Shown here: positions 43,478-52,682 of the stretch, piece after piece
Layout: every line of letters starts with the position of its first letter
How positions within the stretch are numbered: position 1 is the first letter of the stretch
Source of the DNA: Ruminococcus sp.
GTDB lineage: Bacteria; Bacillota; Clostridia; Oscillospirales; Ruminococcaceae
Assembly (NCBI GenBank): GCA_029060755.1
Contig: JAIDTI010000004.1
Location: forward strand, 1 to 64,000
Direction of reading: 5' to 3'
DNA length: 64,000 nt
The notes under the pieces: generated by a model
Told to the model about the DNA's origin: nothing
Database searches by the model: none
The model's input: the letters and a program-made list of their open reading frames with translations, nothing else
Program-made: the position numbers and the translations under genes

Positions 43478-44992
43478 ATGAACAAATTAAAAAAGACTTT
43501 AGCATTAGTTGCTGCTCTTTCTATGACAGTTACAGCTTTTGCAAGCTGCGGAGATGACCCTTCAAGCAGCACACCATCTTCTTCAACAGCTGAATCTTCA
43601 ACAGCTGAATCTTCAGCAGCTGATTCATCAGATGCTAACAGCGATGAGTCAAGCGAAGAATCTTCACAGGCTCCACAGGAATCAACAGGCGAAGTTGATG
43701 CTTCTGTAGGACAGGGCGGCGACACACTCACAATCGCAGCTTGGAATGCTGATGACGTTCCTTACCTCATTGCACAGTGGAAAGGTATTGACTATTCTTC
43801 AGATGACGCTCGTAAGGCACTCGTTGCTGACCTCGAAGCTGACAAGGTTGACGGCGTTCACTTCATTTCATTCGGTGTTGGCGGTGGTAAAGCTGCTGAA
43901 AACTATGACCAGCTCTTTAAAGACGGCAGTGACCTCGACGTTTACTTCTGCGAAGCTGACTGGGCATTAAAGTACATCAACGATGATACTAAGACAATGG
44001 ACCTTGCTAAACTCGGTCTTGGTGATACAGACTTCTCAAACATCTATGGTTATACAGATACAATCGGTATGTCTGAATCAGGCGTTCGTAAGGGTATTTC
44101 ATGGCAGGCAGCAGCAGGCGGTTTCGCATACAGAGCTGACCTCGCAGAAGAATATCTCGGAGCTAAGACACCTGACGATATGCAGAAAGAAATCGCAGAC
44201 TGGGACAAGTTTGTTGCTGCTGCACAGAAAGTTAGCGAAGCTTCAAGCGGTTCAGTTGCTCTTGCTGACTCACTCGGTGGTCTCTGGCAGGCATATGCTT
44301 GTGGACGTACATCTCCATGGGTTACTAACGGCGTTCTTACAATCGACAGCTTCTGCGAAGACTTTGCTACAACAGCTAAGACTCTTTGGGATTGCAATGG
44401 TGTTTCACACGAAAACCAGTGGGACGACACATGGAAGACAGCAGGTCTTACAGGTAACACAATGGGATACTTCGTATCAACATGGGGCTTCGGTAGCTTC
44501 TTCCTCGATGCTGCTGGCGGCGTAGGCGGAGACCAGTACGGTAAGTGGGCTCTCTGCGAAGGACCAACACCATTCTACTGGGGCGGTACATGGATTGTTG
44601 TTAATCCTGCTACAGATAATGGTAATGAGGCTCGTGAGTTCATCATCTCTGCTACATCTGATGAAGCAGCTATGACAGAATACGCTAAGACAAAGCCTGA
44701 ATATGTAAACAACAAGAAGGTTATGGACGACCTTATCGCTGCTAACACAGTATTCAATGAAGATGTTACAGGCAACTTTGTTGACAACCAGAACATCTAT
44801 GCTTCACTTGCTGACGTTGCTAAGCAGATTGACTTTAATGGTCTTATCACACCTTATGACGCTAAAGTTAAGGAAGACTTCATCACAGCTGTTAAGGAAG
44901 AACTCTGTCAGGGTGGCAAGTCATGGGACGACACAAAGACAAGATTTGAAGATGATGTTCTCGAACACATCACAGACATCACAGTTGAATAA
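43478..44992 (+). CDS. Sugar-type ABC transporter substrate-binding lipoprotein
   Basis: 504 residues. Signal peptide with lipobox FASC (Cys24), a Ser/Glu linker (25-75), then an extracellular solute-binding domain of the carbohydrate (family 1) type. DTLTIAAWNADD opens the binding domain, with an aromatic-rich WGGTWIVVNPATD region near 370. The gene uses many C-ending codons (CTC, GAC, AAC, TTC), unlike its neighbours, a sign of high expression. Substrate unknown; sugar is inferred from family and permeases. Confidence 0.92.
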   Translation: MNKLKKTLALVAALSMTVTAFASCGDDPSSSTPSSSTAESSTAESSAADSSDANSDESSEESSQAPQESTGEVDASVGQGGDTLTIAAWNADDVPYLIAQWKGIDYSSDDARKALVADLEADKVDGVHFISFGVGGGKAAENYDQLFKDGSDLDVYFCEADWALKYINDDTKTMDLAKLGLGDTDFSNIYGYTDTIGMSESGVRKGISWQAAAGGFAYRADLAEEYLGAKTPDDMQKEIADWDKFVAAAQKVSEASSGSVALADSLGGLWQAYACGRTSPWVTNGVLTIDSFCEDFATTAKTLWDCNGVSHENQWDDTWKTAGLTGNTMGYFVSTWGFGSFFLDAAGGVGGDQYGKWALCEGPTPFYWGGTWIVVNPATDNGNEAREFIISATSDEAAMTEYAKTKPEYVNNKKVMDDLIAANTVFNEDVTGNFVDNQNIYASLADVAKQIDFNGLITPYDAKVKEDFITAVKEELCQGGKSWDDTKTRFEDDVLEHITDITVE

Positions 44993-44998
44993 TTCAAC
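44984..44998 (+). other. Small palindrome with the SBP stop codon in its loop
   Basis: GTTGAA (44984-44989) and TTCAAC (44993-44998) flank the TAA stop exactly. Six base pairs, three-base loop. Confidence 0.5.
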
Positions 44999-45030
44999 AT
45001 TGGGTTTAGTCAGAACAACTGAAAATATTT

Positions 45031-45064
45031 ATACCTATGGGGTACTTTTGTACTCCATAGGTGT
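45031..45064 (+). other. Strong intercistronic stem-loop between binding protein and permease
   Basis: Left arm 45031-45045 and right arm 45050-45064 pair over about 15 positions (two G-T wobbles) with a TTTT loop. Only a weak T-rich stretch follows. Such hairpins protect the binding-protein mRNA or attenuate the permease cistrons. Confidence 0.75.
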
Positions 45065-45103
45065 ATATTTGTTTATCAATAAAATTCCGAGAGGGTGTGT
45101 GTA

Positions 45104-46156
45104 ATGGCATCAGCTGCACAGAGACGTATTAAATCAATCAGCTATGCGAGATATGGCTACATCTTTATTGTGCCGTTTTTTCTTGTTTATTTCTTTTTCC
45201 AATTATGGCCACTTATAAACACATTTATTGTCAGCTTCCACGGCAACGGTAATGATATAGAACAGTTTGTAGGATTTGACAACTACAAGGTTCTTTTGTT
45301 TGGTGGTGACAGACGTGCAGACGTTATTCACGGTAAATTTGTACGTGCATTAGGCAATACTGTAATTCTTTGGATAGGCAACTTCGTTCCCCAGATTGCT
45401 TTATCACTTTCACTTGCAGTATGGTTTACTGAAGCAAACCTTAAAATTCCGGGTAAGGAATTTTTCAAAATCGTTATGTATCTTCCGAATATTATCACAG
45501 CAGCATCAGTTGCAGTTCTTTTCCTTCAGATTTGTGGTCAGTCAGACACTGTTCCAGGTTCTTTGAATATGCTTTTGAATAAGCTTGGTATCGTTTCAAG
45601 AGATGCCGCATCAGGAAAATATGATGTTATTCAGTTTGTTGAGGGTACAACACAATCACGTATCGTTGTAATGTTTATCCAGACATGGCTCTGGTTCGGT
45701 AATACAATGATTATGCTTATGTCAGGTATTCAGGGTATTAACCCATCACTTTTTGAAGCTGCAAGCATTGACGGTGCTACAGCAGGACAGGTATTCCTCA
45801 AGATTACACTTCCGCTTCTTGCACCTATCATGTCTTACACACTCGTTACATCTATGATTGGTGGTCTTCAGATGTTCGATATTCCTTACCTTTTCCATAC
45901 TGGACAAACGGTAAATGAAGACCTTAAAACAATTGCCGCACTTATTTATGAGTATTTCCATGCTCAGGCAAGTGAAAATAAAATGGGTTATGCAGGTGCT
46001 GCATCTGTTCTTCTTTTCATAATCACTCTTATTCTTGGCTGTATCGCATTCTACATGACACAGGATAAAGATGCCGCAAGAAAGAAGAAGGAAAGAAAAA
46101 AACTTGCTAAACAGCTTAAAATGGAAAGTAAACAGTTTGGAGGTTTTTCAATATGA
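45104..46156 (+). CDS. Sugar ABC transporter permease (first)
   Basis: 350 residues with about six membrane segments. The cytoplasmic EAA loop that contacts the ATPase is EAASIDGATAGQVFLKITLP. The start is ATG 45104 after GAGAGGG; GTG 45095 in frame is possible but overlaps this site. C-terminus basic. Overlaps the second permease gene by four bases. Confidence 0.92.
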   Translation: MASAAQRRIKSISYARYGYIFIVPFFLVYFFFQLWPLINTFIVSFHGNGNDIEQFVGFDNYKVLLFGGDRRADVIHGKFVRALGNTVILWIGNFVPQIALSLSLAVWFTEANLKIPGKEFFKIVMYLPNIITAASVAVLFLQICGQSDTVPGSLNMLLNKLGIVSRDAASGKYDVIQFVEGTTQSRIVVMFIQTWLWFGNTMIMLMSGIQGINPSLFEAASIDGATAGQVFLKITLPLLAPIMSYTLVTSMIGGLQMFDIPYLFHTGQTVNEDLKTIAALIYEYFHAQASENKMGYAGAASVLLFIITLILGCIAFYMTQDKDAARKKKERKKLAKQLKMESKQFGGFSI

Positions 46157-47049
46157 GTAAAATGAGTTCAGTTTATGGAGAACCAAAAAACAGTTATTCA
46201 GCACAGCTTAAAACGAAATCAACAATTCTTACAGTTTGGTTTATCTTCCTTACAGTTGTCTGCCTTCTCCCTATTTATATTCTTCTTATAAACTCCACAC
46301 ATTCACATGCAGAAATTGCAACAGGTCTTAAGATGCTTCCTGGCAATCATTTTATGACAAACTTCAAGGAAGTTAACTCAAATGCAGATTTCAAGCTTGC
46401 TTATAATGCTTTTCATGGCTATAAAAACAGTCTTTTTATAACTATCTGCTCAACAGCACTTACTGTTTTCTTCTCAGCACTTACTGCATATGGTATGCAC
46501 GTTTATGATTTCAAGCTTAAAGATATTTCCTACACAGTTGTACTTCTTGTTATGATGATTCCTATGCAGGTAACATCAGCAGGTTTCGTATCTTTCATGG
46601 CAGACCTTCATCTTACAAATACATACTGGCCTCTCATAGTGCCAGCTGTAGCTGCTCCGGCAGTTGTATACTTCATGCGTTCATATATGCAGTCATCATT
46701 CTCACTTGCAATTGTAGAAGCTGCTCGTATTGATGGTTGTAGCGAGTTCAGAACATTTGTTTCTATTGCTATTCCTATGATGAAGCCAGCTATTGCTGTA
46801 CAGGCAATCTTCGCTTTCATTGCATCATGGAACAACTTCTATACACCTAACATGATTCTTATCAGTGTAAAGCTTAAGCAGAAAACACTTCCTATGATGG
46901 TTTCTGCACTTCAGGCTTCTGATAAACTTACAGACTTAGGTGCTATCTACTTCGCTATCGCACTTAGTATCATTCCAATCATTATTGCATATATTTTCCT
47001 TTCAAAGTTCATCATTGCAGGTGTTGCACTTGGTGGTGTAAAGGAATAA
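46153..47049 (+). CDS. Carbohydrate ABC transporter permease (second)
   Basis: 298 residues, six membrane segments. EAA loop is EAARIDGCSEFRTFVSIAIP; the N-terminal sequence VCLLPIYILLINSTHS and the final FIIAGVALGGVKE follow the MalG/CUT1 pattern. With the binding protein and first permease it forms an importer that needs an ATPase encoded elsewhere, as for MsmX-type shared subunits. Followed by a strong terminator. Confidence 0.92.
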   Translation: MSKMSSVYGEPKNSYSAQLKTKSTILTVWFIFLTVVCLLPIYILLINSTHSHAEIATGLKMLPGNHFMTNFKEVNSNADFKLAYNAFHGYKNSLFITICSTALTVFFSALTAYGMHVYDFKLKDISYTVVLLVMMIPMQVTSAGFVSFMADLHLTNTYWPLIVPAVAAPAVVYFMRSYMQSSFSLAIVEAARIDGCSEFRTFVSIAIPMMKPAIAVQAIFAFIASWNNFYTPNMILISVKLKQKTLPMMVSALQASDKLTDLGAIYFAIALSIIPIIIAYIFLSKFIIAGVALGGVKE

Positions 47050-47061
47050 TTTCACAGATTA

Positions 47062-47090
47062 CAGCGTACTTTGGTACGCTGTTTTTTTTT
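47062..47090 (+). terminator. Rho-independent terminator of the ABC importer operon
   Basis: Perfect eight-base-pair stem CAGCGTAC/GTACGCTG (47062-47069 with 47074-47081), TTTG loop, T-run 47082-47090. Confidence 0.95.
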
Positions 47091-47091
47091 G

Positions 47092-47119
47092 CATAAAATT
47101 CCGTTCTGTTGAATATGAT
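47092..47119 (+). promoter_or_regulatory. Possible sigma-E-type promoter of the spoIIIA operon
   Basis: CATAAAA (47092-47098) and AATATGAT (47112-47119) are 13 bases apart, a loose match to sigma-E elements (ATA-rich -35, ATAnnnT core). In Bacillus the spoIIIA operon is sigma-E driven; the match here is weak. Confidence 0.35.
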
Positions 47120-47142
47120 TTAGTGAAAGGGGAGTTTTTTAA

Positions 47143-48048
47143 ATGCAGGAATGTACAAGCTATAGAGTTATTGCAGATTATCTGCCCGAAAAAATAAGAA
47201 ATGCAATGCTGAAAGTCAATCAGAATCAGCAGGAAAAAATCAGCGAAATCAGACTTTTCAGCGGACGAGCCATAGCGTATATTTATCCCGACAGAATTGC
47301 ATATCTTACAACAAACGGCTTGACCGCAAGTTTCAGAAATTCAGCAGTTATTTCTGCTGATTACAATGATATTTCAAGAACTGTTGATTCTTTGACACAT
47401 TATTCAATCCACAGCTGTACACGTGAACTGAAACAGGGATTTTTTGTTCTCAAAAACGGTGTAAGAGTGGGTGTTTCGGGGATTTATTCGTCAAATGGCA
47501 TCATTACAGAAATAACAGGGCTGAATTTTCGTATCGCAAGAAATGTTGTCGGAAGTGCGGAACGGATTTTTGACTTGATTTTTCCTGAAAATGCAGGGGT
47601 ACTTATATGTGGAAATGTAAATTCAGGAAAAACAACTGTTCTGCGTGATTTGTGCCGACTTATCGGAAATCATAAAAAAGTCACTCTTGTGGACGAACGG
47701 AACGAAATTTCATATTTTCATAATGGTGCAGTCTGCAATGATGTAGGAACACTGACAAATATTCTTGTCGGCTGTAAACGTGCTGACGGGATTATTTCGG
47801 CAGTTCGAACACTTTCACCCGATTATATTTTCTGTGACGAAATTTCAACTTATGAAGATGCAGAAGCTATAATGTGCGGTATAGGCTGTGGAGTACGGTT
47901 CTGTGCAACAGTCCACGCAGAAAGTTATGCTGATTTGTTGAAACGTCCTGTTGCAGAAAAAATTATGGGAGTATTCAGATATGCTGTTTTTCTGAAAGGT
48001 GCAGCAAATCCGGGGGAAATTGCTGAAATCAGGAGGATAGAAACATGA
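47143..48048 (+). CDS. spoIIIAA: Stage III sporulation protein AA (ATPase)
   Basis: 301 residues. AAA-type secretion ATPase of the SpoIIIA-SpoIIQ channel that links mother cell and forespore. Walker A CGNVNSGKTT (157-164), VTLVDERNEI and DYIFCDEI segments match the family. GGGGAG ribosome site. First of eight collinear genes; overlaps spoIIIAB by four bases. Confidence 0.95.
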   Translation: MQECTSYRVIADYLPEKIRNAMLKVNQNQQEKISEIRLFSGRAIAYIYPDRIAYLTTNGLTASFRNSAVISADYNDISRTVDSLTHYSIHSCTRELKQGFFVLKNGVRVGVSGIYSSNGIITEITGLNFRIARNVVGSAERIFDLIFPENAGVLICGNVNSGKTTVLRDLCRLIGNHKKVTLVDERNEISYFHNGAVCNDVGTLTNILVGCKRADGIISAVRTLSPDYIFCDEISTYEDAEAIMCGIGCGVRFCATVHAESYADLLKRPVAEKIMGVFRYAVFLKGAANPGEIAEIRRIET

Positions 48049-48551
48049 TTTTGAGAATGATTTCAGCACTTTCTTTTACTGCTATCGGCGGAATAGTTGG
48101 ATTTTCTATGTCGGACAAGCTGAAAGAATCGTGTATAATCTGTAATGAAATAAACTATCTTTTTCAGCAGACGGCTTTTCTGATTACATACAAGCAAGAT
48201 GATGTTTACACAATATGCCATACTCTTAAAAGAAATCCGGAACTGAAAAAACTTACATTTCTGAAAAATCTCCCCGACACCTATAAAACAGGCGAAAATT
48301 TTCGGGAAATATGGGCAGATGCAGTTGAATCACAAAAAAATATTTGCAGTGAGGAAAAATCATTACTTCTTCATTTTGGCTGTATATTAGGAAAAAGTGA
48401 TGCAGAGGGTCAGGCTGAATCCATTTCCGCTATGCAGAATGAACTGAATCACATAAGAGAAGCACACATGGAAAATCTGCTGAAAAAAGGTCGTTTATAT
48501 AGATGCGTGGGAGTTCTTTTCGGTGTTATGGCAGGAATATTAGTGCTTTAA
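48045..48551 (+). CDS. spoIIIAB: Stage III sporulation protein AB
   Basis: 168 residues. An N-terminal membrane segment with GIVGFSMSDKLKES, a helical central part, and a C-terminal membrane segment (about 150-168), as in type II secretion F-like parts of this channel. Position decides the assignment. Confidence 0.93.
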   Translation: MILRMISALSFTAIGGIVGFSMSDKLKESCIICNEINYLFQQTAFLITYKQDDVYTICHTLKRNPELKKLTFLKNLPDTYKTGENFREIWADAVESQKNICSEEKSLLLHFGCILGKSDAEGQAESISAMQNELNHIREAHMENLLKKGRLYRCVGVLFGVMAGILVL

Positions 48552-48564
48552 AGGAGTAAAAACA

Positions 48565-48762
48565 ATGGATATTGATTTGATTTTCAAAATTGCAGGAATC
48601 GGAATAATTGTTGCTGTACTTAATCTTGTATTGAAGCGTGCGGAGCGTGAGGAGCAAGCTATGATGACGACACTTGCGGGGTTGATAGTTGTTCTTGTGA
48701 TAATTGTCGAAGAAATAGGCGGACTTTTTGAAACAGTCAAAAGGGTGTTCGGCTTATGGTAG
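48565..48762 (+). CDS. spoIIIAC: Stage III sporulation protein AC
   Basis: 65 residues, two membrane segments separated by a charged loop (KRAEREEQAMM). Start after AAAGGAG. Overlaps spoIIIAD by seven bases. Confidence 0.93.
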   Translation: MDIDLIFKIAGIGIIVAVLNLVLKRAEREEQAMMTTLAGLIVVLVIIVEEIGGLFETVKRVFGLW

Positions 48763-49145
48763 ACAGATGTATTTCAACAGCAGTTTTCTGTATATGTTCG
48801 GCAGTTTTAGCGGTGCTTCTCCGTCAGCATTGCCGTGAGCAGTCCATGATGATTGCGCTTGCTGTATGTACGGCTGTTATCGGCGGATTTTTGTCTGTTT
48901 TCAGTTCGGTAATAACAGAAGTGAGCAGTATTTTTTCGCAGGCAGGCATATCTGACAGTTACATTGCACTTATTTTCAAGGCAATGTCAATATGTCTTAT
49001 CACGCAGATAACTTGCGAAATCTGCCGTGACAGCGGAGAGTCTGCAATTGCATCAGCTGCGGAAATATGGGGACGTGGTGCGGTGACTGTTATAAGTCTG
49101 CCACTTGTAAAAGCACTTCTGGAGCAGATTAACGGAATTTTTTAG
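48756..49145 (+). CDS. spoIIIAD: Stage III sporulation protein AD
   Basis: 129 residues, three to four membrane segments. The EICRDSGESAIASAAEIWGR segment is conserved in SpoIIIAD. The ATG lies inside the end of spoIIIAC (seven-base overlap). Confidence 0.93.
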   Translation: MVDRCISTAVFCICSAVLAVLLRQHCREQSMMIALAVCTAVIGGFLSVFSSVITEVSSIFSQAGISDSYIALIFKAMSICLITQITCEICRDSGESAIASAAEIWGRGAVTVISLPLVKALLEQINGIF

Positions 49146-49155
49146 GGTGGATTGA

Positions 49156-50247
49156 ATGAAAAAAGCAGTCGTTATTTTTTTTGCAGTTGTTCTTGTTTTT
49201 CTTAATATACCGCTGTTTTCTGCTTATGCGGAAGATTATGCAGAGCCGTTTAGTGAGGTTGCAGAGGAGCTTGACAGTCTTTTTGATGAGTATGATTTAG
49301 GCTTCGGAATAGGCGATATATCAGGACTTTCATTCGGTGAACTTGCTGAACGTCTGAAAAATTCCATGTTGTCACATATAAATGCTCCGATAAAGATTCT
49401 TTGTGCAGTTTTTCTTGTTGTAGTTTTCAGTACTCTTATGAAATCGACAGCAAGCGGTGCGGTATCAAAAAATTCAGCTGATATTTATAATATGGTATGT
49501 GTTATGACTGCTGTTACTGTAATAATTCCGCAGCTTCTCACGGTTTACAGCGAAACACTGAATATTATTGAATTAAGCGGAAGATTCATTCTTGTTTTTG
49601 TACCGATTTTTACGGCAATTTCTGTTGCAAGCGGTGGATTTATTTCTGCCGGAGTTTATCATATAATGATGCTTGGTGCGTCGGAATTTATAGTCAGGCT
49701 GTCGGAGAGTTATCTTCTGCCGATTTTAAGCGTGACAGCGGCACTTGCTGTAACAGGAAGTGTTTTTCCGAACACTTCTCTTGACAGTCTTGTAAATCTT
49801 CTGAAAAAGGCTGTAACATGGGGAATTTCTGTTACAATGTCACTTTTTACAGGCTTTGTAACATTGAAATGCACAATAACTGGAAAAGCAGACGGAGTTA
49901 CAGCAAAGACTACAAAAATGCTTGTTTCGGGATTTGTGCCGATAGTTGGCGGAGCAGTTTCAGATGCCTATGCAACAGTAAAAGGAAGTCTGGAAGTTGT
50001 CAGCGGAACAGTCGGAGCAGCAGGAATAATTGCTGTAGCTATGCTAATACTCCCGAAAATTCTTGAACTGTTTGTATATCGTGCTGTTATGTGGACAGGC
50101 TCTGCTGTAGCTGATATTTTTTCTGCTGATTCAATTTCAAAACTGCTTAAAGGAATTGACAGCGGACTTGCTATAGCACAAAGTATTCTTGTATGTTATG
50201 GCGTTATGTTTATACTCTGTTCGGCAATTATTGTGAAAACTTTTTGA
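49156..50247 (+). CDS. spoIIIAE: Stage III sporulation protein AE
   Basis: 363 residues. A signal-like start, an extracytoplasmic segment of about 50 residues, then seven or so membrane segments. VPIFTAISVASGG and GFVPIVGGAVSDAYATVKGS are typical. Acts as the multi-span channel component. Confidence 0.94.
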   Translation: MKKAVVIFFAVVLVFLNIPLFSAYAEDYAEPFSEVAEELDSLFDEYDLGFGIGDISGLSFGELAERLKNSMLSHINAPIKILCAVFLVVVFSTLMKSTASGAVSKNSADIYNMVCVMTAVTVIIPQLLTVYSETLNIIELSGRFILVFVPIFTAISVASGGFISAGVYHIMMLGASEFIVRLSESYLLPILSVTAALAVTGSVFPNTSLDSLVNLLKKAVTWGISVTMSLFTGFVTLKCTITGKADGVTAKTTKMLVSGFVPIVGGAVSDAYATVKGSLEVVSGTVGAAGIIAVAMLILPKILELFVYRAVMWTGSAVADIFSADSISKLLKGIDSGLAIAQSILVCYGVMFILCSAIIVKTF

Positions 50248-50257
50248 GGTGTCGCCT

Positions 50258-50719
50258 ATGGAAAATATCAAATCGGCTGTTATGGCAGTATGTATTGTAT
50301 CAGCAGTAAAGTGTATAATCGGGAATATAGCATCTGCATCTAAACTGAAAAATCAGCTTGAAATGATGATGAAGCTGTTGCTTGCCGTTGTTATGATTTC
50401 ACCTTTTGCAAGCGGTATTTCGTCATTTGAACTGCCTGATATTTCAGATTACAGCTTTTCCGCTTACGACTATTCAGACGACATTTATTCAGAAGCACTT
50501 ATAAAGCAGTCTGCTGAAAATATAGAATCGGTGCTTATAGGTCAGATTACAGCGTCGGGTATATCTTTTGAAAAAATTAAAGTTGAGGTTAATATTTCAG
50601 CAGATTACAGCATATTTATTAATAGGGTGACGGTCACATCAGAGGATTTTGAAGCTGTTGCAGAAATTGTGCGCAACAGTCTCGGAAACGAAACGGAGGT
50701 TGTAAATGAACTTGCTTGA
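50258..50719 (+). CDS. spoIIIAF: Stage III sporulation protein AF
   Basis: 153 residues. Two membrane segments in the first 50 residues, then a ring-forming-type extracytoplasmic domain ending near VTSEDFEAVAEIVRNS. ATG 50258 follows GAGGTG; GTG at 50249 is too close to that site. Overlaps spoIIIAG by 14 bases. Confidence 0.92.
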   Translation: MENIKSAVMAVCIVSAVKCIIGNIASASKLKNQLEMMMKLLLAVVMISPFASGISSFELPDISDYSFSAYDYSDDIYSEALIKQSAENIESVLIGQITASGISFEKIKVEVNISADYSIFINRVTVTSEDFEAVAEIVRNSLGNETEVVNELA

Positions 50720-51215
50720 AAAATTAAAGGAAAAGAAAGCAACTGTCGTTATGATTCTCGGTGTTGTCGGTTTGCTTCTCATTATGATTTCATCTGTTTT
50801 TGCGGACAAGGAGCAACCCGACCATTTGCCGTCCGACAAGTCTGTTTCAGAATCTGCTGATTATGATAATTATCGGCTTGAAACGGAGAAACGACTTGAG
50901 GAATTTCTTGAAAAAATTGAGGGTGCAGGTGATGTTGACGTTTTTCTTACTGTCGGGAGCAGTGAAAGATATGTTTATGCAGAAGAAGAAAAGAAAGTAA
51001 AATCAGATAACAAAACAGAGGAGGAAAATAAATATGTGATATATGGCAGTGAGAAAGAGCCTTTAGTTGAAACGGTCAGAACACCGCAAATAACAGGTGC
51101 GGTTATAGTATGTACGGGGGGAGACAGTCCCGCAGTTGAGGAACGTATTTATAAAGCCGTGTCATCTGCTCTTGGAATATCAACAGGAAAAATATATGTG
51201 ACTAAAATGAAATGA
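50706..51215 (+). CDS. spoIIIAG: Stage III sporulation protein AG
   Basis: 169 residues. One membrane segment (about 12-30), an acidic/Glu-rich stretch, then the RBM domain that forms the large ring of the channel (LEKIEGAGDVDVFLTV and RTPQITGAVIVCTGGDSP). Starts inside spoIIIAF. Confidence 0.94.
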   Translation: MNLLEKLKEKKATVVMILGVVGLLLIMISSVFADKEQPDHLPSDKSVSESADYDNYRLETEKRLEEFLEKIEGAGDVDVFLTVGSSERYVYAEEEKKVKSDNKTEEENKYVIYGSEKEPLVETVRTPQITGAVIVCTGGDSPAVEERIYKAVSSALGISTGKIYVTKMK

Positions 51216-51226
51216 GGTAATTTTTT

Positions 51227-51808
51227 ATGAAAAAACCAAATGTTATTATCGGAAAAAAACAGATTATAATGACTTGTCTTACACTTATGCTTGCCATTGC
51301 GGTATACATAAATTACGCATCTGCACCGCAGATTAATAAAAAAGGCGATATAATTGAGACGGCTGAAATGGGTGACACTGTAAACTATGGTGAAACGGAA
51401 TTTGTCGGCAATATCAATGAAAGTGCAGAGCCTGTAAATGCTGGCACTGATTCAGCAGACACGGACTATTTTGCACAGGCAAGACTTGATAAAATGAATA
51501 ATCGTGATGAAGCTGTCCAGACTTTACAGACGATTATCGGCGGTGGCGACCTTACAGAAGATGAACTTGTAATAAATGCACTTGATGCTGTTGAAGTTTC
51601 AAAGCTGATTGAAACAGAGGGAACTATTGAATCTCTTGTAAAGGCACAGGGTTTTGACGATTGTGTAGCGTATCTTGATGGCGAAACAGCAAAGGTTGTA
51701 ATCAAGACAAACGGGCTTGACAAGGCACAGGCAGCATCTATAAAAGACATTATTCTGACCGAAGCAAAAGTTTCAGCAGAAAATATAAGAATTTTTGAGG
51801 TAAAGTAG
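51227..51808 (+). CDS. spoIIIAH: Stage III sporulation protein AH
   Basis: 193 residues. One membrane anchor (about 13-30), a variable linker, then a RBM-type domain (FAQARLDKMNNRDEAVQTLQ) that binds SpoIIQ across the septum. Last gene of the operon; a promoter for asp23 overlaps its stop. Confidence 0.94.
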   Translation: MKKPNVIIGKKQIIMTCLTLMLAIAVYINYASAPQINKKGDIIETAEMGDTVNYGETEFVGNINESAEPVNAGTDSADTDYFAQARLDKMNNRDEAVQTLQTIIGGGDLTEDELVINALDAVEVSKLIETEGTIESLVKAQGFDDCVAYLDGETAKVVIKTNGLDKAQAASIKDIILTEAKVSAENIRIFEVK

Positions 51809-51837
51809 TTGAAAAATATTTATATTTTTGGTATAAT
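51809..51837 (+). promoter_or_regulatory. Promoter of the asp23-to-recN block
   Basis: TTGAAA (51809-51814), 17-bp spacer, TATAAT (51832-51837) with TGG extended -10, directly after the spoIIIAH stop. This separates vegetative genes from the sporulation operon. Confidence 0.8.
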
Positions 51838-51910
51838 ATAAAAATAGGGATATAATGTATATTCTGTTAAAATATTATACCTGAATCTTCGGCAAAATGG
51901 AGGTTGAAAA

Positions 51911-52246
51911 ATGGACGATGTAAAGAAAACTATTTCAGGCAACATTAAAATATCAGAGGACGTTATTATGACTGTCGCAAAGCTTGCTGCAACTGATGTT
52001 AAAGGTGTAGCAGGTCTTTGCGGTGAAATCAATAAAATGAGTAAGCTCAGAAATAACGGTGCTGTTATAATATCCACGATAGATGATGTTGTAGCAATTG
52101 ATGTGAAAATAAAGGTAAAAAGCGGTGTGAATGTTACTTCTGTAGCACAGGAAGTACAGACTGCTGTAAAAGATAATGTTCAGTCTATGACAGGTGTTGC
52201 TGTTGCAAGAGTGAATGTTATAATAGGTGGAATAGTTTTTAATTAA
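51911..52246 (+). CDS. Asp23/Gls24 family envelope stress response protein (YqhY-like)
   Basis: 111 residues, cytoplasmic. Begins with GNIKISEDVIMTVAKLAATDVKGV and has the GVNVTSVAQEVQTAVKDNVQSMTG segment typical of the family. In Bacillus the yqhY gene lies next to accB/accC and nusB. GGAGG ribosome site. First gene of the nusB block. Confidence 0.93.
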   Translation: MDDVKKTISGNIKISEDVIMTVAKLAATDVKGVAGLCGEINKMSKLRNNGAVIISTIDDVVAIDVKIKVKSGVNVTSVAQEVQTAVKDNVQSMTGVAVARVNVIIGGIVFN

Positions 52247-52268
52247 AAAAAGACAGGAGAGGAAAAAA

Positions 52269-52682
52269 ATGTCAAGAATTGAAATAAGAGACAGTGCATT
52301 TAAGCTGATTTTTGAACAGCTTCTAAGAAATGACAATATTCAGGAACTTTATGAAGTTGCAGAGGAAGTTGAGGAAATCAAGCTTAATGACGAAGTAAGA
52401 AAAATGGTTGATGGTACGCTTGAACATTCAGCAGAACTTGATGAAATCATTACAAAATACAGCAAATCAAGAAAGCTTTCGAGAATATCAAAGATAAACC
52501 ATGCAATTTTGAGAATCGCACTTTATGAGTGCCTTTATGACGAAAGAACACCTGATAATGCGGCAATAAGTGAGGCTGTAAACCTTGCAAACACCTACAG
52601 CTATAAGGAAGATGCTAACTTTATCAACGGATTGCTTGGCGCATTTTATCGTGACCGTAACAGTGAGGGTGAAAATGCCTGA
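52269..52682 (+). CDS. nusB: Transcription antitermination factor NusB
   Basis: 137 residues. Helical RNA-binding protein of the rRNA antitermination complex. RDSAFKLIFEQL start and the NHAILRIALYECLYDERTPDNAAISEAVNLANTY-type core match. Overlaps the TsaD-like gene by eight bases. Confidence 0.95.
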   Translation: MSRIEIRDSAFKLIFEQLLRNDNIQELYEVAEEVEEIKLNDEVRKMVDGTLEHSAELDEIITKYSKSRKLSRISKINHAILRIALYECLYDERTPDNAAISEAVNLANTYSYKEDANFINGLLGAFYRDRNSEGENA

